Assembly: GCF_025766255.1 (NCBI RefSeq)
Contig: NW_026516679.1
Coordinates: forward strand, 186,001-250,000
From: Zychaea mexicana
Lineage: Eukaryota > Mucoromycota > Mucoromycetes > Mucorales > Lichtheimiaceae
Length of the DNA: 64,000 bases
Direction: 5' to 3'
A program made the translations under genes and the position numbers. Below the pieces are notes generated by a model, which saw only the letters and a program-made list of their open reading frames with translations, searched no databases and was not told the origin of the DNA. Below, piece by piece: positions 49,801 through 61,100 of this stretch (position 1 is its first letter; each line of letters starts with the position of its first letter).

Positions 49801-50578
49801 TATGGACTTTACGTACTTTCAAGTCTACTTTATCTGGATCCTTGGCATATGTTAACCAGTTTCATCCAGTATCTCCTTTTACTACCGACTTATGTCAATA
49901 TTTTAAACGTTTATGCGTTTTGCAATACGCATGATGTCAGGTAAAAATATGTTGTATACACGGGTAGGGACAACTTTTTGCTTATATCCAATCTGGGCTT
50001 TCTCCTGTTAGTTGGGGTACAAAGGGTGATAATGCAATGTCAATGGACCTTGGTGTAGCAAGTAAAGCTGTTGATACGGAAAAGGGCATTGAAGCTGTTG
50101 AAGTTGAGTTGGAGGATGGTCAAGATATGATCAATCGACACTATAATGAAGCACTCCAAAACCTGCGAACGAAACAAGATCCGATCACTCAGGTACATAG
50201 AGAACTTTCACTGGATCGATTGGCGATAGCAATGGAAAAAAGTATAGCTACAGCAGCAGATATACTCAAATGTTTATTCTTTGTTAAATTGTGTAGAGTC
50301 GGCCACCTCATATGAAACAAGATGACTATTATCGAGGGTTCCGTACGAGACTTGTACTGGCATGGATTGGCTGTAATGCGCTCCTTGTTGCATTCGTAAC
50401 AAGTGGAGGTTTACAATCGCTTGTTTATAGTGGTGACGACACTGCGTCGATCGAAGAATCACAACAACAAGTATCCATGGCTTACACGGGGTTTATCCTT
50501 TGGGCAGTGACCATGATGTCGGCGTTTCGGTTCTTTGGAAGTGTACTATATGTTTTACTTGGCTGTTTTCAGCTTTAA
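46869..50578 (+). CDS. chitin synthase, division I (class I-III type)
   Basis: Nine exons: 46869..47735, 47826..48074, 48158..48443, 48527..48694, 48762..49123, 49265..49431, 49593..49940, 50012..50192, 50297..50578; 969 residues, all in phase. The first about 220 residues are Gln/His/Ser-rich and disordered, with three polyGln runs and a His cluster. Then come the chitin synthase N1 segment ([20 protein letters not shown]) and the GT2 domain: [24 protein letters not shown] start, [76 protein letters not shown] and the catalytic signature [12 protein letters not shown]. Multiple membrane helices follow. The enzyme sits in the plasma membrane and chitosomes and polymerises UDP-GlcNAc into cell-wall chitin. 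SWGTKGDN near residue 790 is also diagnostic. Confidence 0.96.
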
Positions 50579-52111
50579 AATTAAGGTGCGACGATCCTCC
50601 ACACATCCGGCTTTATGTTTTAAGTTAGAGGGACGGCTTTGTCATTGGCGTAGTTTCTCCACAATCATTTGGCTCAATGCGTATTTTTGCTTCATCGAAA
50701 TAGAGGGTTTGCTGTATCGAGTTAAAATTGTCTATTAGAAAGAAAAGAAAGGCGATAAAAACATCTTATCTTGATCATTAAGGAAAGAAGAAGCTTCTTG
50801 AGGGCGAAAGAGAAAGATGGAGGGTTGATTTTGAAGGGCTCGTGCGCATCTTATCATTACTAATGACACACTTACACAAGAAGAAATGTTGGAAGGTATG
50901 GAATCTGATCTCACCACAGTAGTACTATTTGTTTGTGTTGTCACTGGATCTCACACACAGTCGGAGTATTGGGTGATTAAGTGATACAGCAACAATTTCT
51001 GTCTTTCATAAACACAGACGTTAGGCTACATTTGCAACTCTGAGTTCTGTCAGAATCTCATCATCTTCTCTCTCATGTTGCTAAGTTTCGCTCGCTTGTT
51101 GGAAACCACAACTTTTTGCTATACTTGCTCTCTGTATATAATTGCCTCGACACCTGATAAGCAACAATTCGGGTGCCCGACTCTTACTCTTATAATTATC
51201 ATCGCTTGGATATATACCGTTTGGCATTTTTGATCACCAGAAGTGTAGACTGTCACGCGGCTGTGTCGGCTTAGCTTGACTTCCATTAATACAGACACCT
51301 GCGTATCGTATTAAGTGCATCCAGAATGCAGAAAAAATAATGGGACAGCTGGGTCACAATATATGTGAACATCTGTATTATACGCAACACTCGAATGCAG
51401 TATTGTTGAATGTTAATTCTAATGGAACAAAGTATATAGACAACATAGATTCGAAGGGTCGGATCATGTGTTGCTGATTTGTGCACGACTGAGCCTGACA
51501 TGTGACACCAGCCTTCCCGAATTTTTAGTATGTAAGAAAATCTTCCTCAGTTTCCATTGAGCGCTAATCCTTCGCCCCCGGATTCCGCCGCATGTACCCC
51601 ACATCTCCCCCGCCCCCCATGTAGAAGCACTAAGTTTGCGACTCACAAGGTAGAAAATTACCCGTATGGTATGTTTGTATGCCGAAATACAGACAGTCCC
51701 ACCGTTATGGATTTAGATCAAAAAACGAGCCTTGCTTTTGTGTGGGGTACGCTCATCATATTAGCGATCTATAGCAAACGATGGAGTTCAGGTGTCGTGC
51801 ATGGCTGCACAAGATGACTTGTTGATAGTAGCAAAGGTCGTGACGGTCCTCTCTCTTCTTATAAATAGAGGGTCTGCGATGTTAAAAGAGGTCGTTTTTC
51901 TCAAGTGTTTTCAGCCTCCCCTCTCTTTTACAATCGGCACACCGGTTTCCCAAAGCAGATATGCAGTCCTCCGGCCCTCCAGTTTTGGAAATTCGAAAAA
52001 CATATAAAATGGCCATACTACTGGGGATCACAGAATCCTGGATTTTTCTCTCCTTCGTCGGCACCGCCAATAGCAGCAGAATATAAACTTTTTTTCTGCT
52101 TTTGTCGTAAC
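50579..52111. promoter_or_regulatory. 1.5 kb spacer with sugar-transporter promoter, CreA/Mig1-like GC boxes
   Basis: No gene supported. About 500 bases upstream of the transporter start lie GC-rich boxes that fit the CreA/Mig1 consensus SYGGRG on the minus strand: CCCCGG at 51576..51581 and CCCCGC at 51608..51613, within an unusually GC-rich 50-base patch. A TATA-like cataTATAAAAtgg lies near 52000..52010. Carbon catabolite control of the transporter is a reasonable inference. Confidence 0.4.
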
Positions 52112-54491
52112 ATGTGGAAAGTAACCGATAGCTTTCACGGCAAAAGCCTGGTAATTGCTATCAATGTCGCCTGTGGATTCAGTATTTTTGCATTTGGTGT
52201 AAGTAGCAGTAGTTATTTCTCAATATGCCCTGTTTCTCGGCTATACCACCACAGCGAAGCAGCACAGTGTCAAATCATAGCAATACTAGGCATAATGACA
52301 TAATTTTGCGTTCTTTTTACCAGTATGATCAAGGCTTGATGGCCGGTGTCAACGTCACAGACAGTTACTTGGATCTCATGGGCCTTCGCGAAAATGAAAC
52401 AATGAGAGGTGGTGTTGTCGCTTCTTATTACTGCGGCTCGCTTCTTGGCTCGTTCGTCGGTGGATGGACGGGTGACAAGCTCGGAAGAGTGAAATGCATA
52501 ATTCTCGGCTGTCTCTGGGGTATTGTAGGCGCTGCTCTTCAGACTGCCGCAATGAATGTTCCATGGATGATTTGCGCACGCATCATCACTGGTGTTGCCA
52601 CTGGTTATTTGTAAGTAGCAAAAAAATTGAATAATCTTTACGTCAAAAGTTGGTTCGGTAATGCTCTAACCACGTACATTCATACGCATAGAAACACTAT
52701 TGTTCCCGTATGGAGTGCTGAGACTTCACACGCTACATCAAGAGGCATGTTCATTGCTATGGAGTTTACATTGAATATTTTTGGTGTCGTCGTTGCGGTA
52801 ATTATCCTTTCTTTGCAAAAGCAAGCTGATACTTGAGAACTTCACTTGATCATGCTCACTGTTTTGTATAACATAGTACTGGCTGGCGTTTGGCATGTCG
52901 TTCGCGGACCAGTCTAATAGCGTTACTTGGCGTTTCCCAGTTGCATTCCAGATGCTTCCGCAGATCATCCTCCTTGCTATGGTTTTCTTCTTTCCCGAAT
53001 CGCCTCGATGGCTTCTCAAAAACGGCCGCGAGAAAGAATGTATGGAGGTCCTGGGAGCTCTCCGTGGTGACGGCGATATAAAACATCCTGAGGTTATCCG
53101 AGAATTCAAGGAAATTGACGAAACGCTTCGTTTGGAAAAAGACGAAGGTGGCGAGCCTAGCTTTTACAAGATGATGTTTGAAAGGGACCAGTTGAATATT
53201 CCTCGACGTGTTCATCTTACGGTGTGGCTTCAGATCATTCAGCAGCTTGTTGGAATCGGTGTGGTAAGTTGTATTTCATAATAGCAAGCAGAACAAAGGA
53301 AAGCATAGTATTTATCGTTAATTGACATTGCTCATTACAGATTACCATCTATGCACCGGAAGTATTTATCAATAGCGCAGGATTTTCAAGGTTTGTCTCA
53401 CAGCTTTTGTCCGGTATTAACAATATTACCTACATGTAAGGAGACTTCTACTGAATGGATTTGGGCTGCGTTGAGAGAAACCGATGTCCTATTTGGTAAT
53501 ATATGCTTACGACGATGGCTTGTCTCCGGTTAATTGTCTTTAGGTTTAGTACTCTGGTAGCTGTATTTACCTTGGATAGATGGGGTCGTCGGTTCACCAT
53601 GTTCTATGGAGCCGTTGGCCAAGGCATCGCATTATTGATGGTTGCCATCTTGACGAAACCTAATATCATCAGCCAAGATCCCCTGGTAAGTCGAGTTTCC
53701 CTTCTCTTTCGCCATATCTTCTACCGGCTCTTAAAGATGAAAATGATTTTGGTTCTGTGCTTCTTCTTTTACATCTAACTTTAATTTCTATTCGCGAATT
53801 GCTGTTGGTGCATCATTATTCAGGGCTACGGCATTGGTACCACCGTCTTCGTTTTTGTTTACACCGCACTGTTTGGCATGACTTGGTATGTGAACAATTG
53901 TTTTCGTGTGGGAAGAGTAAATTCGGCGTTCGTGTTTGGCTGACATATGCTGTTCAAACTTTAGGCTTACGGTGACCTGGTTATATCCTGTACGTTGAAG
54001 TTCATTGCATCACAAGCCACTCTGCAAACATCTCAGAACCATATTTTCTAACCGGGATAAATGAAATATTAACATGGATTATCATATAGGTGGAAATCTA
54101 CCCTCTCCGTGTGCGAGCTCGTGGTGGTGCATGGAGCACCATCGGCTGGTCCATTGGAAACGGTCTGGTGACTTTATCTACACCGCCTCTGTTGGCCAGA
54201 ATTGGATGGGCTACCTTTTTGTTATACGCCGGCTTTAACTTTGCTTCTATCCCTGTGATCTGGGCCCTCTACCCAGAGACTGCGAACCTTACTCTCGAAG
54301 AATTGGACGTCATCTTCAGTACAAAAGCTACGCTTGTCAAGAGTGCCGAAAAGGAGCTACGTGCACGGGGTATTGATCCCAAGGATCCTTTGGCTCATAT
54401 TCGCAACGGAAACAATGGCACGGACAGCGGTTCATCGGGCAATCAGCAAGGGCATGAGAAACAGGAAATCCCAGCGGATGAGAAAGCTTAA
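52112..54491 (+). CDS. MFS sugar porter (hexose transporter type)
   Basis: Nine exons: 52112..52198, 52324..52610, 52692..52797, 52877..53263, 53341..53435, 53544..53685, 53824..53885, 53965..53989, 54090..54491; 530 residues, phases kept. Sugar-porter marks: FGYDQGLMAGV in helix 1, GGWTGDKLGRVK after helix 2, IVPVWSAETSHATSRG, FFPESPRWLLKNGR, LQIIQQLVGIGVITIYAPEV in helix 7, FTLDRWGRRFT, VEIYPLRVRARGGA, and YPETANLTLEELDVIF at the end of helix 12. This is the proton-coupled or facilitative hexose carrier family of the plasma membrane. One exon has only 25 bases. The usual QQLSGIN in helix 7 is QQLVGIG here, which may affect sugar choice. Substrate not resolved. Confidence 0.94.
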
Positions 54492-55101
54492 AGCCGCTGC
54501 AAGTCCTGCCTTTAAAAACACATTCTACTAAGCACTATCAGCTCTTATTTTTGTCAACCTACCGTATACTTTGTCTTTCTTGCATTTTTAATTACCACTA
54601 TTTTTTATATCTCAATAACTACTTTCACTTTCTTGTTTTATGCACACATCCCCAAATAAACAACATTGCTTTCGTACATTTCGTAGCAAGATTATACTAT
54701 GATTCTTATCTTTCAAATAAATGTGACATCGGGCATTACATACCACATTTGTGTGCCTGCACCTTTATAGCTAATCATTTATTGGTTTATTGTTTTTTCT
54801 TGAGTTTCTAGAGCGTCGGCTGAATGGAACACTCAGAGTTCCGCCGTTTCTCATTCTTGTTGCACAGACATATACAATGCAGATTTCCTGCTTCCGTCCG
54901 TGCAACGTGAATCCAGAAAACAAAATCACCCCTTATTCTAGATCCAAATCAGGAACTTTCTCCGTGCTACACAAGAAGTTTTGCAGAATTCGGTTTAGAC
55001 GATAGAAAAGAAAAGTCACCTTTACAGGAAGTTTTTGAATGATTGGTCGCGGGTGCTTTTTCTCATGTGATTTTTTTTTTACTTTGGTTGGCGTTTGTTT
55101 T
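54492..55101. other. 3' flank of the sugar transporter
   Basis: About 600 bases, T-rich; no gene seen. Confidence 0.5.
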
Positions 55102-55290
55102 TCAAAATTGTAGCAGCTGACAAATTTCCCCGCCAATCAAGAGCTGTAATATCCAACGGACATCCTCATTATCGCTAATCATACCCAAATTGAAAAGTAA
55201 TAAGCACTCTTTGTCTATGAGTGTCTTAATGGTATGCTGAATGCAATGTGTAGCATATAAAGAAGTGCGTTCAATGTCGTTGCATGCCAT
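55102..55290 (-). CDS. possible 62-residue protein, unrecognised
   Basis: Single open frame from ATG at 55290 to a stop at 55102. The product MACNDIERTSLYATHCIQHT continues IKTLIDKECLLLFNLGMISD and NEDVRWILQLLIGGEICQLL. The mixed helical composition with few low-complexity residues looks protein-like. No splice partner and no family match known to me, so it may be a microprotein or chance. Confidence 0.28.
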   Translation of the reverse strand: MACNDIERTSLYATHCIQHTIKTLIDKECLLLFNLGMISDNEDVRWILQLLIGGEICQLLQF

Positions 55291-56065
55291 TTTTGATCAT
55301 CTGTGCTACAAACAGAATGGATTAGTATAACTACTTCTCTTTTTGTCTTCTTGGTAGCATTTATGAGGTAACGGACGGCACACACGGTCTAATCGCTGGA
55401 TAGAGAAGGTAAATGAGTTTGTGTATGGAAATTGAATCGTGAAGGTTCTAGTAGAATCGTTTGATGTCCTTCGTCGTCACCAATGCAAGTGGATACCATT
55501 GACCTTGCTTTCGTGTTTTCGAGTGAATAGATGTTTGAATAGAAGACTTCCCGTCAGTATGTCAAATGCCTACAATCTAGCGAAAATTAGACTAGTGTTT
55601 GCGTTATTATGCTTATTAGCTAATGCCTTGAAAAGTAAAGTATCATATAAAGCTCTATATTTACATAACTTGTTGGCTACTGTGCTGTTAGCTTTGGCGA
55701 CCAAAACCGACGCTAGGTTGCAATTTTGCTTGGATATATGCCTTGCACATGACCGTCAACACAAAAAAAAAGTCGGCCAGCCATAGATAAGCGGTAGGCA
55801 ACAGGCTAAATACAAGAGAAACGGAAACATGATTGGTTTTGGTAACTGATTGTGGTGCTAGCTGGTCCCACTACGGATGCAAACTCTCTACATCATCGTG
55901 TCACAACGCGCACAAATCGCAGCAGCAGGCAGCACATACGAAAGGTACACCAGAACGGGAGAGAAGAACACCGAAGGAACCACGAAGCACGAAAAACCAC
56001 ACCCATATTGGGGCAGTAACACCAGGAATAGCAACACACACGACAGCACCTATCATACTGGTCTA
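55291..56065. other. spacer
   Basis: About 775 bases. A plus-strand frame at 55439..55786 starts without ATG and has a hydrophobic stretch but no supporting splice sites; not called. Confidence 0.4.
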
Positions 56066-57022
56066 CTAAAATAAATAAAAAGAAAACTGTGTTAAAAACA
56101 GCGTACTCTTTGTGCCACCTTTGAATGAAAGCTTACAGTCTAGGTTGTCGAATTGGCCATTCAACTCCTCTCCTTCCTGCGTCCAAAGAGCAGCAAGGTT
56201 CTTGGAGCCAATCAACCGAAGCGCAGAGACGGAAGCAGCGTCATCTTCCTCAGCATCAGCAGCAAGCTGTACATGGAGGGCGATAAGATCCACGGAAGTG
56301 AAGGATAGAGCGAAAAGGCTGCAGGTTGGGTGTCAGTGGTGGTAGCGGCGGCAGCCGTGGTATCGGAGGAAAGAGTAATAAGAGCTGAAAGCTCGTCATC
56401 AGCCATCGCTGAGCATCGTAAGAAGTCAGACCCAACCGAGGAATTACCCTCAGCTTCCATCAGCTGCGGATCGGCAGAGCTGTCATTAGAAGTGTCCTCG
56501 GCTGCGCGATAATCCTCATCATGATCAGGCAGGGACGAGCTAGCCGGAGCGGTCGTTTGCTGGAAAGGGTATGGATTTTTGGTAGAAGAATTGCCTTTGC
56601 GTCGCACATCGGAAGTGTCCGCCACCAACGCCGAAGAAGGTATTAGTAGGAGGATTCATCATCATATGGCATAAAGTCATACATCGGCTCTTTCATCTGC
56701 AAAACTCGATTGTTAGGGATGTCCTTGATGTAATCTAGCAGGGACTGACAGGATGAAGCGGTGGTTTGCTCTTGCAGAAACGGGCATGCCGGAGCATCTG
56801 TATGCTCTTAGAATTGCAGGGACGAAGACTCTGAAGCGAAGTATCCTCCACCACAGACAACGAAGGCATCGCGTGGCTGTCAGCAACTTCAACCCATGAG
56901 CGTCTTGCAAAAGCAGAGGGGCCGCAGACTTTTCCGTCATCGCAACATTGGCTCATCGTGTGCAGTAAATGTTCGACTGTTGTTTTAATTGGTGTGGCTG
57001 TTGGAAAAAGCATGAATGACAC
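56066..57022 (-). pseudogene. frame-broken minus-strand gene or pseudogene
   Basis: Four protein-like blocks follow each other on the minus strand but in different frames. Block 1, 57022 to about 56815 (MSQCCDDGKVCGPSAFARRS, WVEVADSHAMPSLSVVEDTS). Block 2, about 56805..56643 (ACPFLQEQTTASSCQSLLDY, IKDIPNNRVLQMKEPMYDFM, PYDDESSY, stop). Block 3, 56628..about 56310 (VADTSDVRRKGNSSTKNPYP ... MADDELSALITLSSDTT). Block 4, about 56310..56066 (TSVDLIALHVQLAADAEEDD, AASVSALRLIGSKNLAALWT). Between blocks 2 and 3 and between 3 and 4 no GT-AG intron can bridge the change of frame; in-frame stops and missing AGs exclude it. Either the gene is dead or the sequence has small indels. No family recognised. 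Confidence 0.4.
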
Positions 57023-58115
57023 ATTTCTTCATAATTCTTTATCTCCCAAGGTATATATCTATTCCAAGCACTAGCTCTCGCCACCATATATAACTTCTTT
57101 TACTCAACTACTATATAACGATAATACATTGGATCAACTTTCCTTGTTTCATCAATAATGGAAAGTTAAGTAAACGTGCATCGAAGCAGGTTCATACAGT
57201 CAATCCGTACAGAAAATGTGGCTATAAAATACTAGTGCCACCAGTAGCGTGCGCTCTAGTATGTCGTTCTATCATGGAGCTGGCATCATTACACAGTTTT
57301 TCCAAAAGGTGTTAATATTCACAGCTCATATTTAAAAGGAGACACATAATATTATGGTGATATAGTGCCTGACAGCAGTGGACAGAACATGCTAAGATAT
57401 TGGATATTTGACAGAATAAAGTACACCATGTCGGTTTTTTTTCACAATTGTGCGGGCTCACTCTAAGCCCAGTTTTGTAGCTATTAGGCTAGATGTCTAG
57501 TATGGCTTCGTTGAAATTAGTAGATATATTAGACTCTTTTAATGTGAAAAACTTGGTGGTGTGAGAAGGTTTACACTTCCGTTGGTAAATTTCAATTTGT
57601 TACTCATAGGATGTGTTGGCCTATACGTTTTAACGTCAACTCCTATACTTGCTCTTTTATTTGGGTGATCTGTGCAACTATAGTGCTTCACCACCTATAG
57701 ACATCTATTAATCATCCCTTGATTTTTTCTATCCACGCTTTACTGTCTGGTTTTATCATCAAATAATACATTTCGCTTTTGCTGATGTTGGATGTACTAG
57801 CAAACATAGGTTCTGTAACTTGATACTGGGGTAAATGTGGTGGATGGTTGTTGCGTATATGTATTTTTACACTAGAACTTGAAAGAAACCATTAATAATA
57901 ATAAATCACAACACACAAGAAACGGAGTGAGGAAGAAATTAAACATGTGGAGGCAAAAGGTGAAAGAAGATGGAAATCGGTGTTAAGATCGGATGGAAGG
58001 GTAAAATGTACAGAAGAACAGTGAGAGAGATGTAATGAGGAATAGAATTGTATGTAAAAAGAGAATAAGTACATGCAAAAAAAGGAAATGGGAAGGGTTA
58101 TTTTGCGGGTGTTTT
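57023..58115. other. spacer between the broken gene and MED13
   Basis: About 1.1 kb, AT-rich, no gene seen. The MED13 3' flank occupies the last few hundred bases. Confidence 0.5.
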
Positions 58116-61100
58116 TCAAGCTGTATCCATGACAAGTAGGATACGCTGAAGTCGCTCGGCAATGACGAGATGTAGCGGTAAACAATTGCTCGAGCTGGAT
58201 GGGGTCATGGAAATGAAGGAAAGAGCGTGGTATCGCTTAATAATATCTCGTAATGTGCTGTAGACAAGAGGACCCGTTTGATTGTATACAAGATGCACAT
58301 CCATCACCAATGGCTCGCTGTTAAATTGTTCCCGTAACGGATTTTCTGTCTTTGGTGATGAGCAGATCAAGTATCCTGTGGCAAGAGGTAGCATCCAGTG
58401 CTCTTGGTCACTGTCACCGTCGCCACAAGCAGTGCCACCATAATCCGCATTGACAATGCCTTGCATAACATGAGTCCGGTGTCTTGAGTAGGCCACTCGA
58501 TGATTCAATATCAGTGCTTTGATTTCACCATTCGCGTTACTCAAATCCAGCGCACTCGCAGCAGGTCGGACAGTTGCTGCTGCTGCTGCCGTTGATGCGG
58601 CTGCAGCAGAAAGTGGTGTGGTCGCAGTTGAGGCAGCTGCAGAGCTAAACGTTTCCGGTGTCGGGGTATTTGCTGAAGATCCAGGCGTTTGTGGATACTC
58701 CATTACTGGTATTTGTTGTTGCTGTTGCTGGTGATACTGGTTCGCCAAATCGTGGTTCAGTTGCACGCGCAAAGCCGAGTCAATATCCACTGAAACAATA
58801 GCCACTTTATCGTCTGCAGGTATGACATCGATCCAAGCTTGCAGTTCATCTCCAAACATAAGACCAATTTTGGCTATGACAAAAGTCCACGCGAATCCTG
58901 TGCACTGGGCAACATCTTTGGTTTTTTGCCAAGCTTCATCAACGGCATCTAACAGCGACTTGTCCTTGATATGAATAACTGAAAACTCTAGTAATTCGCC
59001 TTGGTTATCCGTCCAGACTAGCACCATCCATTGTCGATCCAGACTAAAGCAGTACGCCATATGTAAAGTCGCGCTTTGGTCCAGGATGATTGGAAACGAA
59101 TTGACCGTGTTCTTCAATGAGTATTGAATTGTATCGGGTATCGGTTTGGCCAGAATGAACGGCGGCGAATACATCAATGTCGCCGGTCGGGTATCTTCCA
59201 TGCCAGGCTATTGCAGATGATATGTATAAGGTTAGATGGCATTCAGGCTTTCATCTTTTCTTCATCACTAGCTTAAAAGAAAAAGAAGAAACTGCATATG
59301 TACATGTTGTGTATGGTTCCTGCCTACAACAGTATGGCATTTGCTGTATACTGAGAAAGCAACTTCCTTAAGTCCAAAATTGGGATATCCACCAAATGAC
59401 GACGGTCGCAGAATATGCTCCAAGGGTACCAATTGAAAGACTAGCCGAGCGCGTCGTTCTTGACAAGCAGATATGTTTCCCATGGATGCCGCATGATAGG
59501 CAAGCATGAGCTTGTGAAAACATCGGCTGAGTTCGAGATTGGATGATAGGTTGTGTGTAGGGTTGACAATGTAAATGACGATATGCATATTTTCCACCAT
59601 GGCCCCACCTAATGCCAATCCCAGGTTTTGGCATTCGGCGCTATAACTTCGCATTTGGCGATCGGACCATGATTCACCTGCTGACTCGGCTGTGAAATAG
59701 TAGCAGCAAGATAGTGTTAAGACAGTTAGAGGATTTCTCACTCATTCACAAGTTTATCAGATTTATTGGACTTACGAAGTAAAGGAACAGGCACTAGCCC
59801 TCGCCGATAAGTGCCTATGCTTCCTGGCTGATGAACACCTAAATGACAGGTCTCATACACTGTGCTCAGGCTTTTGAAGAAGTGTGTACAGATGGGTTCC
59901 AGTTGTTCATTACTCGGAAAGACAGCAAAATAGCGAATATTCTTGTGCGCAGAGTAAGGCTCCAGCCGCAACTTCTCCCAAAATGTGACAAGTTTAGGTG
60001 AACCCTCCAAAAATTCGTCCTGCCGTCCAACAACAATATCCGGTGGTGTTAACGTATCCAAATTAGGTTCTGCTGGTCGTCGTTTTTTTACGTTAAATTT
60101 GCCGTATTTTGATTGCGCTTGACTTGCTTCTATGTGTATGTATTGTATAAGATACATTAAGCATACGACGAGTATGTGACAGATTTGTTTATAAGTAAAT
60201 TTTCCATTTTACCTGACAGGTCATAATATTGTTGAACGCTCAAAGGTCCTTTGACTGCAACGGTACTTGGCATGACGTTCAATTGATCCATCGTATCAGT
60301 GACAATTTTGGTATGGTCAAAAAGATCTGACAGCACGCTCTTAAAGTCTTGTGCAACCCTGTCGTAATCGCTAGGTAACGATGGCACATGCATTACATCT
60401 ATCGGGTTTGTCCAACATGACCAAACACCCCATTATAACAGACACACAATTTTTTGTCAGTATCCATGTCCTTGTACGAATTTTAGACTTTAGGTATAAA
60501 GACAAAGACAAACCTCCTTGGCATCGTTGTAAAAGCGCTCTCCGCCGTGCTACCAAGACGGTGGAAGACTCATCTCGAGGGATTTCGCCTCCGTTGGCCG
60601 ATACTGCTGTCAATCCACTTGTGAACGGATATCCACCCATAACCACTTGCTGGCAAAGATAATCCAAAACTTTAAGAACTTCTTGAGACTTGTCTAAGTC
60701 TTGGAAAGATCTAACGGATGTCAATGGACCATAGGCTGTTGTGCTCGGGAATGGACTGTCAAACTCCAACATCATTCGGTTGAAATTGATCATGGACTGT
60801 ATTGATTGCTCTTGTTGTTTCTTGAAGAATTGATTGATAAAGACCGTTTGTGTGCTTCTAGTCGTAGCCATCCACCAATCTGGCTCATCATTACTGCTCC
60901 TGTTACTTGAATAAGCACTGCCGTCGGATGATGTTGACGATGATGATGATGTTTCTGCTGTTGTTGTAGATGACGTGTCGTCACCATCGTCAAGTTTTTC
61001 GTTATCATTGATGCTGCTAACATGATTCGTAATATTCTCAGGTACTTGATTAAATGTATGAGCTGTAATTATTTTTTTAGAAGCTGATGTCATTGCTGTT

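Noticed and set aside
55439..55786. 115-codon plus-strand frame with hydrophobic stretch
   Set aside because: Starts at GTG rather than ATG, no splice acceptor, no family.
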